In this document: positions 24,238-32,673 of the stretch, one piece after another
Layout of the letters: each line of letters begins with the position of its first letter
Position numbering within the stretch: the first letter of the stretch is position 1
From: Streptomyces sp. NBC_00094
GTDB lineage: Bacteria; Actinomycetota; Actinomycetes; Streptomycetales; Streptomycetaceae
DNA: 64,000 nt
Assembly: GCF_026343125.1 (NCBI RefSeq)
Contig: NZ_JAPEMB010000001.1
Location: forward strand, 5,275,501-5,339,500
Direction of reading: 5' to 3'
Notes under the pieces: generated by a model
Database searches by the model: none
What the model saw: the letters and a program-made list of their open reading frames with translations, nothing else
Told to the model about the DNA's origin: nothing
Program-made: the position numbers and the translations under genes

Positions 24238-26397
24238 TCACCGCGCCAAGCCGAGGGACCTCTTCAGGAAGTCGACCTGGAGCAGCAGCAGGTTCTCCGC
24301 CACCTGCTCCTGCGGCGTCATGTGCGTGACCCCGGTCAGCGGCAGCACCTCGTGCGGCCGGCCCGCAGCGAGCAGCGCCGAGGAGAGCCGCAGCGCGTGC
24401 GCGACCACCACGTTGTCGTCGGCGAGACCGTGCACCACCATCAGCGGCCGCGCCGGCTCCTCCGGCGCCGTCAGACCGTCGTCGGTGAGCAGCGACTGCG
24501 CCGCGTACGCCTCCGGGTCGTCCTGCGGGGTGCCGAGGTACCGCTCCGTGTAGTGCGTGTCGTACAGCCGCCAGTCCGCCACCGGCGCCCCGGCGACGGC
24601 CGCGTGGAAGACGTCCGGCCGCTGCAGCACCGCCCGGGCGGCGAGGTAGCCGCCGTACGACCAGCCGCGGATCGCCACCCGCCCCAGGTCCAGCGGGAAG
24701 CGCCCGGCCAGCGCCCGCACCGCGTCCACCTGGTCGTCGAGCGTCGGCGTCAGGTCGCGCAGGATCGACTTCTCCCAGGCGGGGGAGCGGCCCGGCATCC
24801 CCCGGCCGTCCGCCACGATCACCGCGAAGCCCTGGTCGGCGAACCACTGGGACGTCAGGTACGGGTTGTGCGCGGCGAACACCCGCTGCCCGTGCGGGCC
24901 GCCGTACGGATCCATCAGGACCGGCAGCGGCCCGTCCTCCTCCGCGTACCCCGAGGGAAGCAGCACCGCGCACGGGATCCGCCGGGCACCCGCCTCCGTG
25001 AGCCGCACCCGGGCGGAGATCACCGGCTCCTGCGCGTACGAGGCCACCACCGCGACCTCCTCGCCGTCCCGCAGCACCCGCGCCACGCTCCCCGGCGCGT
25101 CCGGCCGCGCGGAGACCAGGACGGTCACCGCCCCCGAGCGCACCGCCCCGTGCACCCCGACGCCCTCGGAGATCCGCTCCGCGCCCCGGTCGGTCACCCG
25201 GTACACATGGATCTCGCCGGTCTCCGGCTCCGCCGCGTCCTCCCCGGCCGAGGCCGTGACGAGGACGTCGTCCTCACCGACGCCGAGAACCGACCGGACG
25301 TGCAGTGACCCGTCCGTGAGGAGCCGCTCCCCGACGGCGAGGGCCCGCGCCCCGCTCTCGTCGGTGACGCGGACGAGCCGCCCGTCCGGCGCCCACGCCG
25401 GCACCCCCGGCAGCAGTTCCAGCCACGCCGGGTCCTCCTCCGCCCGCACGGTCGTGGTCCTCCCGGACTCCGGGTCCACCGCCAGGTTCAGCTGGGACCG
25501 CTGGTCCCGCGCCTGCACGAGCAGCAGCGGCGCCCCGGCCGCCGACCAGTGCACCCGCGACACGTACGGATACCGCTCCCGGTCCCACACCACTTCCGTA
25601 CGGTCCCCGTCGAGGCCCACGACGAAGAGCCGCACCTCCGCGTTGGCCGTCCCCGCCGCCGGGTACGCGACCGTCTGCGGCTCCTGCTCCGGGTGGGCCG
25701 GATCGGCGATCCACCACCGCCGCACGGCCCGGTCGTCCGCACGGGCGACGAGCAGCCGGTCCGAGTCGGGGGACCACCAGTACCCACGGTCCCTTCCGAT
25801 GTCCTCCGAGGCGATGAATTCGGCCAATCCGTAGGAGACGTGCCCGTCCTCCGGCGCGGCGAGCTCCCGATCGCCGGAACCGTCCGCTCCGACCACCCGC
25901 AGCGCGCCCTCCGCCACGTACGCCACCAGCCGCCCGTCCGGCGACGGCCGGGGGTCGATCACCGGCCCCGGCACCGCGAGCTCCCGAGCCGTCCCCGCCC
26001 GCAGCTCCGCCGCGAACAGCCGCCCCGACAGGGCGAAGACCGCCAGCTCGACGGCCGCGTCCACCGCGTACGCCACGATCCCGCCGGAGCCCTCCCGGCT
26101 CCGCTCCCGGCGCGCCCGCTCCTGCGGCGACAGCTCCTCCGCCGCGCCCGCGAGCAGCGTCTGGGGATCGGCGGCCGGCCGCTCCGCGGGCACACCGCCC
26201 GGCGGCAGGTCGAGAACCCAGAGCCGGTGCGAACGGTCCGTCCCCGAACCGGATCTGACGAAGACGACGCGCTCCCCGTCGGGGGAGACCGAGAAACCAC
26301 GCGGAACACCCAGGGTGAACCGCTGTGTCCGGGCGTGCTGGCGGGGGAAGGAGAGTGCGGCCTGGGGTGTGGCCGACGACTGTCGAGACGAGATCAT
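24238..26397 (-). CDS. S9 family prolyl oligopeptidase / dipeptidyl-peptidase IV-like
   Basis: A 719-residue serine peptidase. The first 450 residues form a DPP4-type beta-propeller (repeated SPDG, DPRPSPDG, WSPDSDRL motifs). The C-terminal alpha/beta-hydrolase domain has the nucleophile Ser in GWSYGGY, the Asp in HGLADDNVV and the His in TGVTHMT. No signal peptide is visible, so it should be cytoplasmic. The start MISSRQSS at 26397 is chosen because TAGTTT lies 7 nt upstream, fitting a leaderless transcript; the longer frame to 26460 has no ribosome site. Such enzymes trim short Pro-containing peptides, which fits peptide importers nearby, but the link is only positional. Confidence 0.9.
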   Translation of the reverse strand: MISSRQSSATPQAALSFPRQHARTQRFTLGVPRGFSVSPDGERVVFVRSGSGTDRSHRLWVLDLPPGGVPAERPAADPQTLLAGAAEELSPQERARRERSREGSGGIVAYAVDAAVELAVFALSGRLFAAELRAGTARELAVPGPVIDPRPSPDGRLVAYVAEGALRVVGADGSGDRELAAPEDGHVSYGLAEFIASEDIGRDRGYWWSPDSDRLLVARADDRAVRRWWIADPAHPEQEPQTVAYPAAGTANAEVRLFVVGLDGDRTEVVWDRERYPYVSRVHWSAAGAPLLLVQARDQRSQLNLAVDPESGRTTTVRAEEDPAWLELLPGVPAWAPDGRLVRVTDESGARALAVGERLLTDGSLHVRSVLGVGEDDVLVTASAGEDAAEPETGEIHVYRVTDRGAERISEGVGVHGAVRSGAVTVLVSARPDAPGSVARVLRDGEEVAVVASYAQEPVISARVRLTEAGARRIPCAVLLPSGYAEEDGPLPVLMDPYGGPHGQRVFAAHNPYLTSQWFADQGFAVIVADGRGMPGRSPAWEKSILRDLTPTLDDQVDAVRALAGRFPLDLGRVAIRGWSYGGYLAARAVLQRPDVFHAAVAGAPVADWRLYDTHYTERYLGTPQDDPEAYAAQSLLTDDGLTAPEEPARPLMVVHGLADDNVVVAHALRLSSALLAAGRPHEVLPLTGVTHMTPQEQVAENLLLLQVDFLKRSLGLAR

Positions 26398-26404
26398 GCG
26401 GCTG

Positions 26405-26410
26405 AAACTA
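26405..26410 (-). promoter_or_regulatory. Leaderless -10 box of the S9 peptidase gene
   Basis: On the reverse strand TAGTTT lies 7 nt before the ATG at 26397. No Shine-Dalgarno sequence is present. Confidence 0.5.
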
Positions 26411-26567
26411 GTGCCGTGCGCCCCCCTCGTGCCTCCGTCCGCCGATCGATGCGATCGCACGGATAGTTATGATCCGTAGCGCTAGGTGGGTATGTATCCG
26501 ACTGGCACATGCTCGCTGCCCGAACCATTTCGAATATCCGACCGAAGAAGTGTGGAGGTGAACCGCC

Positions 26568-26762
26568 GTGGCACTCTCGATTTCGGTGGTGGTGCTGCTG
26601 GCGATCGTCGTCTTCCTGCTGATCCGGAAATCCGGGCTGAAGGCGGGACATGCGGCGATCTGCGCGCTCCTGGGCTTCTACCTGGCGAGCTCGTCCATCG
26701 CCCCGTCCATCAGCACCCTGACCACCAACGTGGCGGGCATGATCGGCGGCCTCAAGTTCTGA
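26568..26762 (+). CDS. Small conserved membrane protein
   Basis: A 64-residue protein with one strong N-terminal membrane helix (LSISVVVLLAIVVFLLI) and a second weaker hydrophobic segment (AAICALLGFYLASS) separated by the basic RKSGLKAGH. The GTG at 26568 follows GGAGGTG. It is divergent from the peptidase and 49 bp ahead of mshB. Proteins of this size and pattern are common in Streptomyces; function unknown. Confidence 0.78.
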   Translation: MALSISVVVLLAIVVFLLIRKSGLKAGHAAICALLGFYLASSSIAPSISTLTTNVAGMIGGLKF

Positions 26763-26799
26763 CCGCGCAGGGCTCGGCGGGTCGCGCGCGGAGGTCTCG

Positions 26800-26805
26800 T
26801 AGGCT
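26800..26805 (+). promoter_or_regulatory. Leaderless -10 box of mshB
   Basis: TAGGCT, a typical Streptomyces -10 hexamer, ends exactly 6 nt before the mshB ATG, placing the likely transcription start at or within a base of the start codon. No ribosome-binding site is present. Confidence 0.55.
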
Positions 26806-26811
26806 GGGGCC

Positions 26812-27702
26812 ATGACCGATCTCCCCGCCCGTCGTCTGCTCCTCGTGCACGCGCACCCGGACGACGAGTCGATCAACAACGGCGCCACGATGGCCAGGTA
26901 CGCGGCCGAGGGCGCCCTTGTCACCCTGGTCACCTGCACGCTCGGCGAGGAGGGCGAGGTCATCCCGCCCGAGCTGGCCCACCTGGCCCCCGACCGGGAG
27001 GACCGACTGGGCCCCCACCGCGTCGGCGAACTCGCCGCCGCGATGACCGTGCTGGGCGTCACCGACCACCGCTTCCTCGGCGGCCCGGGACGCTTCCGCG
27101 ACTCCGGGATGATGGGCGCCGAGCAGAACAAGCGCGACAACGCGTTCTGGAACACGGACGTCGACACCGCCGCCCCCCACCTCGTCGAGGTGATCCGCGA
27201 GACCCGCCCGCAGGTCCTGATCACCTACGACCCCGACGGCGGCTACGGCCACCCCGACCACATCCAGGCCCACCGGGTCGCCACCCGCGCCGCCGAACTC
27301 GCCGCCGACCCGGCCTACCGCCCCGACCTCGGCCCCGGCCACACGATCACCAAGATCTACTGGAACCGCGTCCCGCGCCCGGTCGCCGAAGCCGGCTTCG
27401 CCCGGCTGCACGCCGAGGGCTCCGCCTTCCCCGCCGTCGCCGAACTCGCCGACGTCCCCGGAGTCGTCGACGAGGACCGGATCACCACCGAGATCGACCC
27501 CGGCCCGGAGCACGCGGCCCGCAAGAGCGCCGCCATGGCCGCGCACGCCACCCAAGTCGCGGTCGACGGACCCTTCTTCGCCCTCTCCAACGACCTGGGC
27601 CAGCCGATCTTCACCACCGAGTACTACGAGTTGGCCCAGGGCCCCTCGGGCGCCCCCGCCGGCGTCCGCGAGACCGACCTCTTCGCCGGGGTGACGGCAT
27701 GA
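26812..27702 (+). CDS. mshB: GlcNAc-Ins deacetylase of mycothiol synthesis
   Basis: A 296-residue zinc hydrolase of the LmbE/PIG-L family that deacetylates GlcNAc-inositol to GlcN-inositol in mycothiol synthesis. The AHPDDE motif supplies His and Asp zinc ligands and the catalytic Asp; GHPDH supplies the third ligand. The MshB-type GPGRFRDSGMMG and the length match MshB. Mca, the paralogous amidase, is similar, but the following DUF6113/Rv1171-like gene gives the mycobacterial mshB context. The ATG is preceded by a -10 box 6 nt upstream. The stop overlaps the next start (ATGA). Confidence 0.9.
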   Translation: MTDLPARRLLLVHAHPDDESINNGATMARYAAEGALVTLVTCTLGEEGEVIPPELAHLAPDREDRLGPHRVGELAAAMTVLGVTDHRFLGGPGRFRDSGMMGAEQNKRDNAFWNTDVDTAAPHLVEVIRETRPQVLITYDPDGGYGHPDHIQAHRVATRAAELAADPAYRPDLGPGHTITKIYWNRVPRPVAEAGFARLHAEGSAFPAVAELADVPGVVDEDRITTEIDPGPEHAARKSAAMAAHATQVAVDGPFFALSNDLGQPIFTTEYYELAQGPSGAPAGVRETDLFAGVTA

Positions 27703-28133
27703 GCGCCGCCCCGCGGGCCTCGTCGGGAGCCTCGCCCCGCCCGACCGCCCCGACCGCCCCGACCGCCGCACCGGCCCCCCTGGGCTCCCGCGCCGGCCGG
27801 TACGCCTGGTACGGCGTCCTGCTCGTCCTCGGAGCCCTCGTCGGGACCGCCGGAGCCCTCGTCCAAGCCGCCTGGTTCCCCGGCGGCTTGCTCGTCGCGC
27901 TCCTCGCCACCGCGAGCCTCTTCTACGGAGGGCTGCGCGCCACCGGCACCCAGGTCGGCGTCGTCGCCGCCGGCTGTGGCTGGCTCCTCGCCGTCATCCT
28001 GCTCAGCTTCGGACGCCCCGAGGGCGACGGGGTGTTCGGCGGAGGCGCCGGGGAGCTGCTGTTTCTCTTCGGCGGCATGGGCATCGCTGTGATGTGCGCC
28101 ACGCTGTCCCGGCTCCCGCGACCGACCCCGTGA
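27699..28133 (+). CDS. Four-helix membrane protein downstream of mshB (DUF6113-like)
   Basis: A 144-residue protein with a Pro/Ala-rich N-terminus of about 30 residues and four predicted membrane helices (YAWYGVLLVLGALVGT, GGLLVALLATASLFYGG, VGVVAAGCGWLLAVILL, LLFLFGGMGIAVMCA). The start overlaps the mshB stop by 4 bp, so the two are coupled. M. tuberculosis mshB is followed by a membrane protein of about the same size (Rv1171), suggesting a conserved partner. The function is unknown. Confidence 0.78.
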   Translation: MSAAPRASSGASPRPTAPTAPTAAPAPLGSRAGRYAWYGVLLVLGALVGTAGALVQAAWFPGGLLVALLATASLFYGGLRATGTQVGVVAAGCGWLLAVILLSFGRPEGDGVFGGGAGELLFLFGGMGIAVMCATLSRLPRPTP

Positions 28134-28308
28134 ACAGGACGACTTGAGACCGGGGACGTCCTGACTTCGGCCGGAATGCACGTCGTCCGCCGCCCATCGG
28201 TCGGGTATGCGGCGGCGCTGCCCAGTATGGTGGTGCGCGCCGCCGAACCGCCCGGGTTACACGAGCCTCAGCAAGAGCGGGCGGTGGAGCCAACCGGGAG
28301 ATCCTGCT

Positions 28309-30537
28309 TTGAGTCGTGAAACTGGTCGAGAGACTGACAGTTCGTCCTCCGGCGCCCAGGGGCGCGGTGGAGCCGCGTACCCCTCGGGTACACCGCCGTA
28401 CGGATCCCGCCAGTATCCGTCGCTCCACCCCTCGCAGGACGCGCCGGAGGAGACCCCCGCCGCCGCGCCCGCACCGCCGGAGGAGCCGAAGACCGAGACG
28501 ACGCTGACGACCCGGATCCGGATCAACATTCCGGGTTCGCGTCCGATCCCGCCGGTCGTGGTCCGCAAGACGGTCGCGGAGGCGCCCGCGCCGGAGCCGG
28601 AGCCGGAGCCGGAGCCGACGTCGGCGCCCGCGCCGGCCGTGGAGCCGACGCCCGAGCCGGTGGCGGCCGCTCCGGAGCCCGGCAGGGCCGAGGAGACGCC
28701 CAAGACCAAGGAGACGAGCGACTGGTTCGCCCCGCGCAAGGCGGCGCCGGCCCCCGCTCCGACCCCGGCCCCGGCCCCCGCCCCGACGGCGCCCGCGCCG
28801 CTCACCACCACGCCGGACGGCCCCGGCACGGGCTTCGCGGGCTCCGCGACCTCCGGCGTCCCGACGGTCGGCACGACCCCGTCGAGCCGCCCGGTGACCT
28901 CGGCCCAGGGCGCCGCCCCCGGCAACCCGCTGTACGAGAGCGGCACGCCGGGGTACGACGGAACGCCTTCGGGCGGGATGCCGATGTACGGCGGGACACC
29001 GGCGGGGGGCACGCCGATGTACGACGGGACGCCGGCCGCCGGCACGCCGATGTACGACGGGACGCCGGCCGCCGGCACGCCGATGTACGACGGCACGCCC
29101 GCGTACGACGGGACGCCCGCGGCGGGCACGCCGATGTACCAGGGCCAGGGCCAGGGCCAGGGCCCGGGTCCTGCCGCCACGCCGCCCACCGGTCCGACCA
29201 CCGGCCCGGCCGCCGGCACCGCCTCGCTCGGCGGTCCGGCGGGCGCCTCGCCGTTCCCCGGAGGGGCGGGCGCGGCCCCGCGGATGTCCGACGACACGGC
29301 GATCCTCACCCCGCAGCAGCACGCCCCGACGCCCGGCCTGGGACAGAAGCCCGGTCAGGGCCAGGGACCGATGCGTCCGCACGCGTCCGGCCAGGGCGGC
29401 CCGGCGGCCGACGGCCCCGGCGGCCACGTCTCCGGGGACACCCTCACGAGCGGCATCCCGGTGGTCCCGCCGGGCGCGGCCCGCCCGAACCCCACCCCGC
29501 GCAACGGGGAGACCGCCCCGCGCCCGGCCCCCGCGCCGGCCGCCCCGCGCCCCGCACCGGCCCCCGCGCCGAGCCGCGCCCAGGCGAAGAAGGGCCGCTC
29601 CAAGCTGGTCCTCGCCGCCATCGGCGTCGTCGGCCTCGCGGGCGTCGCCTACGGCGCCGGACTGCTCCTCAACCACTCCGACGTCCCCAAGGGGACGACG
29701 GTCCTCGGCGTGGACATCGGCGGTGGTACGAAGGAGGAGGCCGTCAACAAGCTGGAGGCGGCCCTCGGCAAGCGCGCCCACACGCCGCTCCAGCTCGGCG
29801 TCGGCGACAAGAAGGTCCAGCTGCCGCCGGAGAAGGCGGGCCTGGCCCTCGACAGCCAGGAGACCGTCCGCGCGGCGGCCGGCAGCGACTACAACCCCGT
29901 CTCGGTCATCGGCTCCCTCTTCGGCGGCGAGCGGATCGCCAAGCCGGTCTTCCCGGTCGACGAGGAGAAGCTGGCCGTCGCCCTGACCGACCTGGCCGGC
30001 ACCTCCGCCTCGGCGACCGAGGCCACGATCCGGTTCGCGCCGAACAAGGTGACCGCGATCGAGGGCAAGCCCGGCAGCGGTCTCGACGTCCGCCGCTCGA
30101 TGATCTCGGTCAGGGACGCCTTCCGCGCCCAGGTCGAGACGGGCCAGAACAAGCTCGTCGAGCTCCCGGTCACCACGCTCCGCCCGTCGGTCACGAAGAC
30201 CGAGCTGGACCGGGCGATGAAGGAGTTCGCCAAGCCCGCCATGTCCGACGTGATCAGGATCTACGCGGGACCGAAGTACATCGACTTCGGCCCGGCGCGG
30301 TCGCTGCCGCAGATCCTCTCCATGAAGGCCGTCGACGGCCGACTGGTCGAGGTCTACGACAAGAAGGCGATCGAGCGACTCCTCGACGGCGCCTTCGACG
30401 GCATCATGATCACCAAGGGCGACGGCACCAAGCACGAGGTCTCGGCCGACGACGTGGCCTTCGTGATGCGCGACGCCCTGATGGGCAAGACGAAGGCCGA
30501 ACGCACCAAGGTCATCGACCTGACCGGCAAGGGCTGA
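28309..30537 (+). CDS. Membrane-anchored PG_binding_4 (VanW-associated) protein with long repetitive N-terminus
   Basis: A 742-residue protein. Residues 1-430 are cytoplasmic low-complexity sequence rich in Pro, Ala, Gly and Glu, including about five GTPMYDGTPAA-type repeats. A single membrane helix follows (LVLAAIGVVGLAGVAYGAGLLL), then about 290 extracytoplasmic residues. TTVLGVDIGGGTKEEAVNKLE is the start of a PG_binding_4 domain, which usually precedes VanW or L,D-transpeptidase domains; neither follows here. The start is TTG at 28309 (MSRETGRE), with GGGAG eight bases upstream. A strong terminator follows. Likely a cell-wall-associated protein; the role is inferred from the domain only. 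Confidence 0.78.
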   Translation: MSRETGRETDSSSSGAQGRGGAAYPSGTPPYGSRQYPSLHPSQDAPEETPAAAPAPPEEPKTETTLTTRIRINIPGSRPIPPVVVRKTVAEAPAPEPEPEPEPTSAPAPAVEPTPEPVAAAPEPGRAEETPKTKETSDWFAPRKAAPAPAPTPAPAPAPTAPAPLTTTPDGPGTGFAGSATSGVPTVGTTPSSRPVTSAQGAAPGNPLYESGTPGYDGTPSGGMPMYGGTPAGGTPMYDGTPAAGTPMYDGTPAAGTPMYDGTPAYDGTPAAGTPMYQGQGQGQGPGPAATPPTGPTTGPAAGTASLGGPAGASPFPGGAGAAPRMSDDTAILTPQQHAPTPGLGQKPGQGQGPMRPHASGQGGPAADGPGGHVSGDTLTSGIPVVPPGAARPNPTPRNGETAPRPAPAPAAPRPAPAPAPSRAQAKKGRSKLVLAAIGVVGLAGVAYGAGLLLNHSDVPKGTTVLGVDIGGGTKEEAVNKLEAALGKRAHTPLQLGVGDKKVQLPPEKAGLALDSQETVRAAAGSDYNPVSVIGSLFGGERIAKPVFPVDEEKLAVALTDLAGTSASATEATIRFAPNKVTAIEGKPGSGLDVRRSMISVRDAFRAQVETGQNKLVELPVTTLRPSVTKTELDRAMKEFAKPAMSDVIRIYAGPKYIDFGPARSLPQILSMKAVDGRLVEVYDKKAIERLLDGAFDGIMITKGDGTKHEVSADDVAFVMRDALMGKTKAERTKVIDLTGKG
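28936..29150 (+). repeat. 33-bp tandem repeats in the PG_binding_4 gene
   Basis: The unit GGCACGCCGATGTACGACGG with GACGCCGGCCGCC is repeated in frame about five times with near-identical central copies, encoding the MYDGTPAAGTP repeats. Confidence 0.8.
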
Positions 30538-30569
30538 CCCCCGAGCCGTACGCGGCGCCCCACGTCCCC

Positions 30570-30603
30570 GCACCCCCGTCCGACGACCGTCGGGCGGGGG
30601 TGC
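30570..30603 (+). terminator. Terminator between the PG_binding_4 gene and the DUF1304 gene
   Basis: A 16-bp stem (GCACCCCCGTCCGACG pairing with CGTCGGGCGGGGGTGC, one G-U pair) with a tiny loop, 33 bp after the stop at 30537. The flanking genes converge, so it can serve both. Confidence 0.8.
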
Positions 30604-30678
30604 GCGCGTGGCGACGCGACCGGCACGCAGGGGAGTCGCCCGGGCGCGGTTCGTGCACGGCCTGAGCCAGGCCCGTGG

Positions 30679-31041
30679 TCAGCCCGCGACGAGGACGGCC
30701 GAGAGGGCGAGCGCGCCGGGCAGGGCCTGGGCGAAGAGGATGCGGCGGTTGGCGGTGGCGGCGCCGTAGATACCGGCGATGACGACGCAGCCGAGGAAGA
30801 AGATCTTGGCGCGGAAGCCGGTCGGGTCGTCGGCGACGAGGCCCCAGACGAGCCCGGCGGCGAGGAAGCCGTTGTAGAGGCCCTGGTTGGCGGCCATGGG
30901 GGCCGTGAGGCGGGCCATCTCGGCGTCGAAGCCGGAGAAGTTGCGGCCGGTCTCCTTCTGCCACAGGAACATCTCCATCACCAGGATGTAGAAGTGCAGC
31001 AGGGCGATCAGGGCGACGAGGATGTCGGCGGTCAGGTCCAT
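30679..31041 (-). CDS. DUF1304 family membrane protein
   Basis: A 120-residue protein with four membrane helices. The motif FYILVMEMFLWQ, the loop NQGLYNGFLA and the final GIYGAAT segment are characteristic of DUF1304. Its function is unknown. The ATG at 31041 has CAGAAT 6 nt upstream as a possible leaderless -10 box and no clear ribosome site. It converges on the PG_binding_4 gene. Confidence 0.85.
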   Translation of the reverse strand: MDLTADILVALIALLHFYILVMEMFLWQKETGRNFSGFDAEMARLTAPMAANQGLYNGFLAAGLVWGLVADDPTGFRAKIFFLGCVVIAGIYGAATANRRILFAQALPGALALSAVLVAG

Positions 31042-31138
31042 GGGCGCATTCTGCCGCCGGGCCGGGGGATGAGGGCGCGTGACGCGGGGCCCCGGTAATC
31101 GATCGACACCCTGATGCCGCTCGGGTTGACTGGACGGC

Positions 31139-31675
31139 ATGTCAGAACTGCGAACGGACCGTCTGCTGCTCCGGCGCTGGCGGGAGTCCGACCTCGAACC
31201 GTGGGCGGCGATGAACGCCGATCCCGAGGTCCGCAAGTACCTGGGGGAGTTGCTGACGCGGGAGCGGAGTGACGCCGCCGTGGCGTGGATGCGGGCCGCG
31301 TACGACGAGCGGGGTTTCGGGTGGTGGGCGCTCGAGGTGCGGGAGACCGGCGAGTTCATCGGCCGCGTGGGCCTGGACGTGATCGGCGAGGACATGCCGC
31401 ACCCGGGGGTGGACATCGGCTGGCGGCTGACGCGTTCGGCGTGGGGGCACGGGTACGCCACCGAGGCCGCCGTGGCCGGCCTGGCCTTCGCCTTCGAGAC
31501 GCTCGGGCTGACGGAAGTGCTGGCGTCGACGACCGTCGACAACCTTCGTTCGCAGGCGGTGATGCGCAGGATCGGCATGACCCGCGACCCGGCGGACGAC
31601 TTCGACGACCCGAGCGTGCCCGAGGGCCCGCTCCGCCGCTGCGTGCTGTACAGGGCGCACCGACCCCGGGCGTGA
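31139..31675 (+). CDS. GNAT N-acetyltransferase (RimJ/RimL type)
   Basis: A 178-residue acetyltransferase of the Acetyltransf_3 group. It begins LRTDRLLLRRWRESDLEPW, as RimJ/L-type proteins do, and has the acetyl-CoA-binding segment RSAWGHGYATEAA and the later VDNLRSQAVMRRIGM. The substrate could be a protein N-terminus, an antibiotic or a small amine; the sequence does not decide. It is divergent from the DUF1304 gene, and a copy of the dispersed CTAG-type element lies 27 bp after its stop. Confidence 0.85.
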   Translation: MSELRTDRLLLRRWRESDLEPWAAMNADPEVRKYLGELLTRERSDAAVAWMRAAYDERGFGWWALEVRETGEFIGRVGLDVIGEDMPHPGVDIGWRLTRSAWGHGYATEAAVAGLAFAFETLGLTEVLASTTVDNLRSQAVMRRIGMTRDPADDFDDPSVPEGPLRRCVLYRAHRPRA

Positions 31676-31701
31676 ACGGCGAGGCCCGCCCCCTCGCACC
31701 C

Positions 31702-31737
31702 AGGGCCTGTCCGGCGGATCAGGGTCGGATAGGTCCT
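31702..31737. repeat. Dispersed near-palindromic element, copy 1
   Basis: AGGGCCTGTCCG, then GCGGATCAGGGT, then CGGATAGGTCCT: imperfect 12-bp inverted arms around a 12-bp centre. It lies between two convergent genes and can fold as a bidirectional terminator. Related copies are at 35311, 41177, 55987 and 57007. Confidence 0.7.
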
Positions 31738-31751
31738 GGCCGCGGACGTGG

Positions 31752-32666
31752 TCAGTTCAGGCGGGCCCTCGCCGCCATGGCCCGGCGGCGGATGGTCGTC
31801 GCCGACTCCGGGTCCACCGCGTCCATCACCCGTGCGTACGCCTCCATCTCCGCCGCCCCCGAAAGGAACTCGCCGCGCTGGACGAGCAGTTCCGCGCGCT
31901 CGTAGCGGAGGCGGGCGGGGTGGGACGGGAGCAGCAGCGCGAGCTCCACGGCCCACAGGCCCACGTCGGAGCGCTCGGGGCGGGGGGCCGCCCAGGCGCG
32001 GATGTTGTTGAGGACGCGGAGCACGATCGCGCCGGGCTCGGCGGGCCGCAGCATGGAGCGGTCCAGGGCCTCGCCCGTCGCGCTCGTCACGAGGAGCTCG
32101 GCGTCCGCGCCGGTCATGGCCCGCCCGCCCGCGAAGGGGTCGGCGAGGTTCAGGTCGGCCGGGTCGCCGAAGCCGACGACGAAGTGGCCGGGGAGCCCGA
32201 GCCCGTACACGGGGGCGCCGGCCCGGCGGGCGACCTCCATCCAGACGACGGAGAGCAGGATCGGCAGGCCCCGGCGGCGGCGCAGCACCTCGTGCAGGAG
32301 CGAGGACTCCAGACGCTGGTAGTCGGCGGGCACACCCACGAAGCCCTCGCGGTGGCCGAGCAGCGCGGCGAGCTCGGTGGTCCAGTCGCCGGTGGTGCGG
32401 GTCGCGTACGGGACGAGCCCGGCGAGGCGGTCGAGCTCGATCTCGGCCTCGTCGATGGTGTGCCGGGTGACGGTGGGGTCGGCGACCGCGCCGACGAGCA
32501 GACAGAGCCGGGCGAGGTCGGGCCGCTCGCCCCGGGCCTCCTCCGCGAACTCCCGCCGCCAGTCGGGCACGTCCTCCACGGGCCCCTCCGCCGCCGCCGG
32601 TACCTCGTCCTCCGCCGCGGGCCCTTCGTCCTCCGGCCCGCCCGCTCCGGCTCCGTCCTCGGTCAC
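31752..32666 (-). CDS. SirB1 / transglutaminase-like (Transglut_core2) protein
   Basis: A 304-residue protein. A Glu/Ala-rich N-terminus of about 45 residues is followed by the SirB1-type domain: RREFAEEARGERPDLARLCLLVG, then YQRLESSLLHEVLRRRRGLPILLSVVW and VYGLGLPGHFVVGF, and a TPR-like C-terminus. The usual active-site Cys of transglutaminases is not evident (GLPILLSVV). The GTG at 32666 lies 7 bp after the stop of the upstream acetyltransferase gene, so the pair is an operon. The function is unknown; in other bacteria relatives sit near translation-factor genes. Confidence 0.8.
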   Translation of the reverse strand: MTEDGAGAGGPEDEGPAAEDEVPAAAEGPVEDVPDWRREFAEEARGERPDLARLCLLVGAVADPTVTRHTIDEAEIELDRLAGLVPYATRTTGDWTTELAALLGHREGFVGVPADYQRLESSLLHEVLRRRRGLPILLSVVWMEVARRAGAPVYGLGLPGHFVVGFGDPADLNLADPFAGGRAMTGADAELLVTSATGEALDRSMLRPAEPGAIVLRVLNNIRAWAAPRPERSDVGLWAVELALLLPSHPARLRYERAELLVQRGEFLSGAAEMEAYARVMDAVDPESATTIRRRAMAARARLN

Positions 32667-32673
32667 GCCTCCG

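Noticed and set aside
31752..32666. Active transglutaminase call for the SirB1-like gene
   Set aside because: The expected nucleophile Cys is not visible in the GLPILLSVV segment, so only the fold is named.
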